The notes under the pieces were generated by a model that searched no databases, had not been told where the DNA came from, and saw only the letters and a list, made by a program, of their open reading frames with translations. A DNA stretch of 64,000 bases from Asterella californica. Lineage: Eukaryota; Streptophyta; Marchantiopsida; Marchantiales; Aytoniaceae. Made by a program: the position numbers and the translations under genes. The stretch spans positions 6,014,001-6,078,000 of the forward strand of contig JAYKYS010000016.1 of NCBI GenBank assembly GCA_036924285.1, in the 5' to 3' direction. Shown here one piece after another: positions 59,441 through 64,000 of this stretch (the first letter of the stretch is position 1; every line of letters starts with the position of its first letter).

Positions 59441-62400
59441 ACTTATGTTACACACAGGAATTTTGTCTATAAGTAAGATATTTAGTTATAACTAAGTGTG
59501 GAGAATATTTATTTAGCGCTCCAATTTTAAGGAGTATCAAGTCAGCCATGACTAGCTAAAGTTAGTTATGGTTAAACTTCGTTGTACTTTTAGATAGAAT
59601 TCCTATATTTTCTAAATAATGAGCACTACTATCTTGTCATCTTGTCTAAAATATAGAAAGGAGGTGGAAAATATCTCTTATCTCTTTTTTGACTTGATAT
59701 TAGTAGTGGGCTAGAGTTATTGATTTCGTGGACATTAAAAACAAAAAGAAATTCAACATGTAACATTTTTAGTGTGTCATAGTGTAGAAGAGATGGAAAT
59801 TCGAGAGTTCTTGAAAATATTCTAGAATCCTTCTAGAAGTTGTTGACTTTCAAAGAATAAGCCTATGTGGAAAAGGTAAGAAGCTCATGTGATTAATGCT
59901 TTTATCTTAAGTAATATTTTAATAAAATATGGTAAAAATAGTTAAAGTTGAGTTATCACAGAGTACCAAAATAAAAACATAGAATGTATAAATAGAGGAG
60001 TAGATAAGAGCTCATCATCTTTATTTTTACATTGTCGTAATGACATTTGAACAATATAGAGAGAGTGTAAGATTTTAGAAGATGAGAACTTGAGAGATGT
60101 CGTTAGAATGAAGAATTTTTGAACTTATGGGTGTGTGAAGGATTGAACTTAGCATTTTTTCCTCAAGTTAATGGTGTGCTTCCATCAAATTCATCAAGGG
60201 TGAGCTCTAAGTGAGAGACAGACTCGACATGTTGCAGATTGCTCGATAGCTATCGTGGAGATTGAGAGATTGGGGTAGTTGATAGATAAGACCGTTGAGG
60301 GTTATAGTCCATGGAGTCAAGGATCAAGATGGCTTGACCAGTGGTACTTGGCAAGCGGTGACTGCTAGGTTAGATGAGTTACTAGCTAGGCCGGCGATTG
60401 ATTGTGCTGGTTATCTGGTTGTTGGACAACAAAGTGATATCTTCTGTTTGGTGGCACCTTCAGGGAAGGTGTATCCGTCACAGAAAGTCTTGTTAGACTG
60501 TGGAGTCCAGCCGTTGACGTTGGAGAAGACAACGTGCATTAGTTTGAGCATGAGGAAGTCCGAGGTGGAAAGATGTCGTTCCAGCTGTAGATATCTCTAG
60601 GGGGATCAGAGCATACAACTCTACACATGACATGCGAGATGCTGACGATAAGAGTTCGACCAGATCATCCCACGAATGGCTCTATGATGAGGACCAAGGC
60701 CATCATTATGATCATAGAATCTTATGACGTATTGGTTGGAGATACTGTGTTATATCTTATGAGATTCGTGATCGATTATTGGACAGAGAAAACATCTTGT
60801 AGACCAGGTTGGCAGTCCGGTGAGAGACGAGTGAGCCACTTACTAGTGCGGTTCAGTGTTAGAGTTGGGACGCTTTAGTTCAGTCTAAGAGTCTACAACT
60901 AAAGCGCATCAATTCATACCTAACTCTTTTGGCTAGGAAGATGAAAGAATAAATTAATCGAAAGTATATTCTTCATCCATGTACACTTAGAAGGTTCCTC
61001 TCTCACCAAGTTCAGGAATATATTTGAAATCATTTCCAAGTGAGATAAAAAATAAAAATAAAAAATAAAAATAAAAATCTAACATTTTTAAAAATATACA
61101 TCCAAAGTGACCTCTGCAAGGACCAAGCAAAAACAGATCAAATCTGGGTATAAAATCGTTTGTAGCGGGCGTGACGCTTACCTTATGAAAAATAGTTCTC
61201 TAAATATGTTGTGGTCGTAAGACAATTTGGATTATAACCTTTCCTATAACTTTTAAATATAAATTTCTTTGTATATATCTCACGGTTCCAGAGATAAGTT
61301 AAGTTATACACTGGGATGCAGACTTCCACAAAAGCACTATCCTTAAACGCGACGCCAAATGTTCCTACTCCAACATAAGCAACTCCCTCCTTACTTCATA
61401 CGTTCACATCCGAAAGCAAGAAGCGTCTGTAGTCCAGTGTATTTGGAAGTCGCTTCAGTGGGAAAGGATTCGAGGTCGAATCCCACTCGACGCTTGGCAA
61501 TGACGAAACCAGCCACCTGGTTGCACCTGTGCAGCTTGTCCTCTGTCCCTCGGAGAGAATAGGCCAACTAGCCATACTTTTTTCTTGGATAGAAGCATAA
61601 CTCAAACATTACTTCACACACTTTGAACACAAATAAAGAAAACAGTTATCTAGACTCTTTATCGAGTTTATCAAACTCATTCAAATATGTAACATCCATC
61701 ATAAATATGTAGTTTATGATGACTATTTTTATATTGTAGTAATAATTCGTACTTATGACATAACCACTGCATTTAATAAACTCTAATTAAATATATTAAA
61801 AGTATTTTCAGATGTTCTCACATGGTTCATATATTACACACTCTGTGTCTCAGACTCTTGTTCACTAAGTGATTTTGATATAAACATATGTAATGTAAAT
61901 AAAGTAATTTTATCAATTTTTAGTAAAATTTAAAACTCAATGGAACTGAAATAGACTAGTTTTAATTGTAAATAAATTTTAAAGTAAAAAATATAGTTTT
62001 TTAAATTTTTTTTTAATATAAGATAATATTTATTAAAAATAAAATATTACTAAGAGTATTAAAATACAACTTGACTCGCACATGTTATCAACCAAATACA
62101 AAAAGTTTTCCTCTCGAGACCCAACGATATGCATGCAACTTAGAGTTTTAACAAGAAAGAAGAGGACAAGAGTGAAGAGCAAAAAGAAAATCTTAAAGTG
62201 CAATCTATCTGGAGTCCACACAAGGTAGAGCGATTATCAGACTTCTGAGGATCAAGATAAATAATTATTTACACAAATTGTTAAATCCTAAGTATTTTGA
62301 AGTCTATACTTGTAGAGTTATACGTTTAGTCTAACCCCATGAGATAAATTTGAGAAAATATATTTTATGTATAAATAGTAATTGTTAAACACATGCCCAA

Positions 62401-64000
62401 AGTGGTAGACAAAACCTATAAGTAAAGCATGTGAAACTTCACTTCAAGAGACATAAGACTTGCGTACAGTCCGATAAGATAAAAGTTTTTATTAGAAGTG
62501 TAATTTATCAGTTAATTAAGATTAAGTGATAAATTTAAAAGCTTAACCAATGAGAAAGGTTAGGTGATAAACTAAAACGACCTTGCATATTCTGCTTTTT
62601 CATCAAACGGTAAGGTGAATATGCATTCAACTTGGAGTTTAGGTTTTAAAACAAAGAAGATGACAAGCATGGAGAGCGGAAAGGTATAATAGGTCTAGAA
62701 ATGATTTTAAGACTTATTCTTTAGATCAAGGCTAAATTAGATTCATGTCCATGAATTATTAATGTGAATTCTATAAGTATTAAGTTATAATTAAAGACTT
62801 GTCTCATATGAAAAATACATTTATGTATAAATATTATGTTAGACGTATGCATCGATCCAAGATCCCAAGAGACATAAGATCGACAGATTATCCAATAAGA
62901 GAAAATTGTTATCAGCGGTTTAATTTATCATCTCAACCTTTCTCGTCCAAAAGGTTAGAATAATATGTCTAATGCCGAAGGTCATGTTGCTCATTGGAAG
63001 ATCATTCTTACATAATATGATCACGTGATCGAAGATAGACCAGGGAAGAAGTATACAAATGCCGATTTATTGTCGAGGACTTATGATGATGAGGGGGAAG
63101 AATCGTTTTATGATTCATTTTTAGACGAGCAAATGATGACCATCACAATCACTGATGAGATACCGGATGAGTACAAGAAAATCTAGAGTTTCTTCGCAGA
63201 TAGCTCTTCCCAAAAGGTATGCATACCCCAAAACATAACGCGTTGATCAAAAGATGTAAACTTTACACCATTGTGAAGAGAACTATGTTTCATCAAGGAG
63301 CTGTGGATTACTAAGGAGAATAGTTGGTCAAAAGGTGGCTTTCAAGCTAATGCACGAGTTTCACGATGACATTATTTGCGGATGTTACTTTGCTGGTAAG
63401 ATAACAGCCTTTTAGATTTTGGATGCGGATTATCATTGGAGAGGTATTTCCAAGGAGTGTTTAGACTATTGCAAAACTTGTGACGTAAGTCAAACATTTG
63501 CTCTAAAGTCTACTAGAACACCTCCGTTAAGACCGATTCCAATGTTAGGATCATTTGAGAAGTGGGGTATTGACTTTGTAGGTCTTCTTAATAAGACACC
63601 TCGAGGAAATAGATATATTGTAGTTGTCACTGACTACTATATCAAGTGGGTAGAGACTAGACCTTTGAAGGAGACTAATAAAACAGAAGTGGGTAGATTC
63701 ATATGAGAGAGAATCATCACAAGATTTGGATGTCCGTTAGAGTTGGTCTCTGCTAGAAGAGGAGAGTTTGTAAGGAGCATGACTATTGTTATGTTGCAAC
63801 ACTTTCTATCAAGCCACGAGTAACGATCTATACAAACCAAATGCTAATGATCTTGCGGAGAAGATCAATCTTCCACTTGGTATGATGCTCATCAAAGATG
63901 CTGGTGTTGAGACTACGAAACATACTTGGGATAAGAGACTACATGTCATCTTATGAGAGTACCGAATGACAACAAAGACTTTTAGTAGGTATTCCTCATT
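59441..64000 (+). mobile_element. array unit 8 (cut by window edge, two private substitutions)
   Basis: The first 4560 bp of the unit; protease relic 60295-60878, integrase relic from 63344 to the edge. Private changes: 62125 C for A (CCAACGATAT) and 63009 T for A (ATCATTCTTA). Both lie in or next to the AT-rich and RNase H part. Having two private changes makes this the most distinct copy in view. Confidence 0.95.

Larger units (their letters stand above)
24532..64000 (+). repeat. head-to-tail tandem array, 4987-bp unit, about 7.9 copies
   Basis: The same sequence recurs at exactly 4987-bp steps, with units starting at 24532, 29519, 34506, 39493, 44480, 49467, 54454 and 59441. The last is cut by the window edge. 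Every internal landmark I compared keeps the same spacing, so no indels separate the copies. Three single-base differences were noticed: 43855 T to G in copy 4, 62125 A to C and 63009 A to T in copy 8. The unit derives from a dead Ty3/gypsy-like LTR element. Tandem LTR-internal-LTR-internal order can arise by recombination between LTRs of neighbouring copies or by integration or rolling amplification of a one-LTR circle. The right end of the array is not in the window. Confidence 0.98.

Noticed and set aside
24532..64000. CRISPR array or bacterial tandem operon
   Set aside because: The repeat unit is 5 kb and lacks spacer-repeat structure, the coding relics are Ty3/gypsy, and the flanking genes have spliceosomal introns.

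Overview
The window looks like nuclear DNA of a land plant, probably a non-seed plant such as a bryophyte. This rests on two intron-split plant-type genes, dense decayed plant retrotransposons, low gene density and no prokaryotic gene organisation. The species cannot be fixed from the sequence alone. Two host genes are recognisable. One is the 3' part of ARPC2, the p34 subunit of the actin-nucleating Arp2/3 complex (six exons, 416-2733, + strand; its 5' exons lie off the left edge). The other is a complete plant haemoglobin gene (four exons and three introns, 16600-17826, + strand, 173 residues) that keeps all the haem-contacting residues.

Between and after these genes lie dead transposable elements. 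There is a non-LTR retrotransposon on + (about 4140-5660). A second, nearly full-length L1-like element lies on - (about 6040-10150), with an ORF1 zinc knuckle, APE endonuclease and reverse transcriptase. A Ty3/gypsy integrase relic follows on + (about 10340-11554). A tRNA-derived, SINE-like head is followed by a composite repeat built around a perfect 18-bp palindrome (11939-12720). A heavily frameshifted hAT-like transposase relic of the ZNF862/DUF4371 type spans about 19830-22040. Several hairpins and palindromes of unknown origin are scattered through the spacers (2245, 11629, 14330, 18376, 22369).

From 24532 to the right edge (39.5 kb, 62% of the window) the DNA is one head-to-tail tandem array with a period of exactly 4987 bp: seven full copies and a 4560-bp eighth. 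Each unit is a gutted Ty3/gypsy-like LTR element. It has an LTR-like promoter segment with a TATA box, a decayed aspartic protease, about 2.1 kb of AT-rich non-coding DNA where reverse transcriptase should be, a short RNase H tail, a decayed integrase, and then the next LTR-like segment. All copies share the same stop codons and frame breaks, and I noticed only three substitutions between them. The element therefore died first and the dead unit was amplified or homogenised later. This is either a very young retrotransposon-derived satellite or partly an assembly artefact.

The host genes do not form a functional group; actin nucleation and haemoglobin/nitric-oxide chemistry are simply neighbours here. 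The most notable structure is the macrosatellite-like array and the odd composition of its unit.
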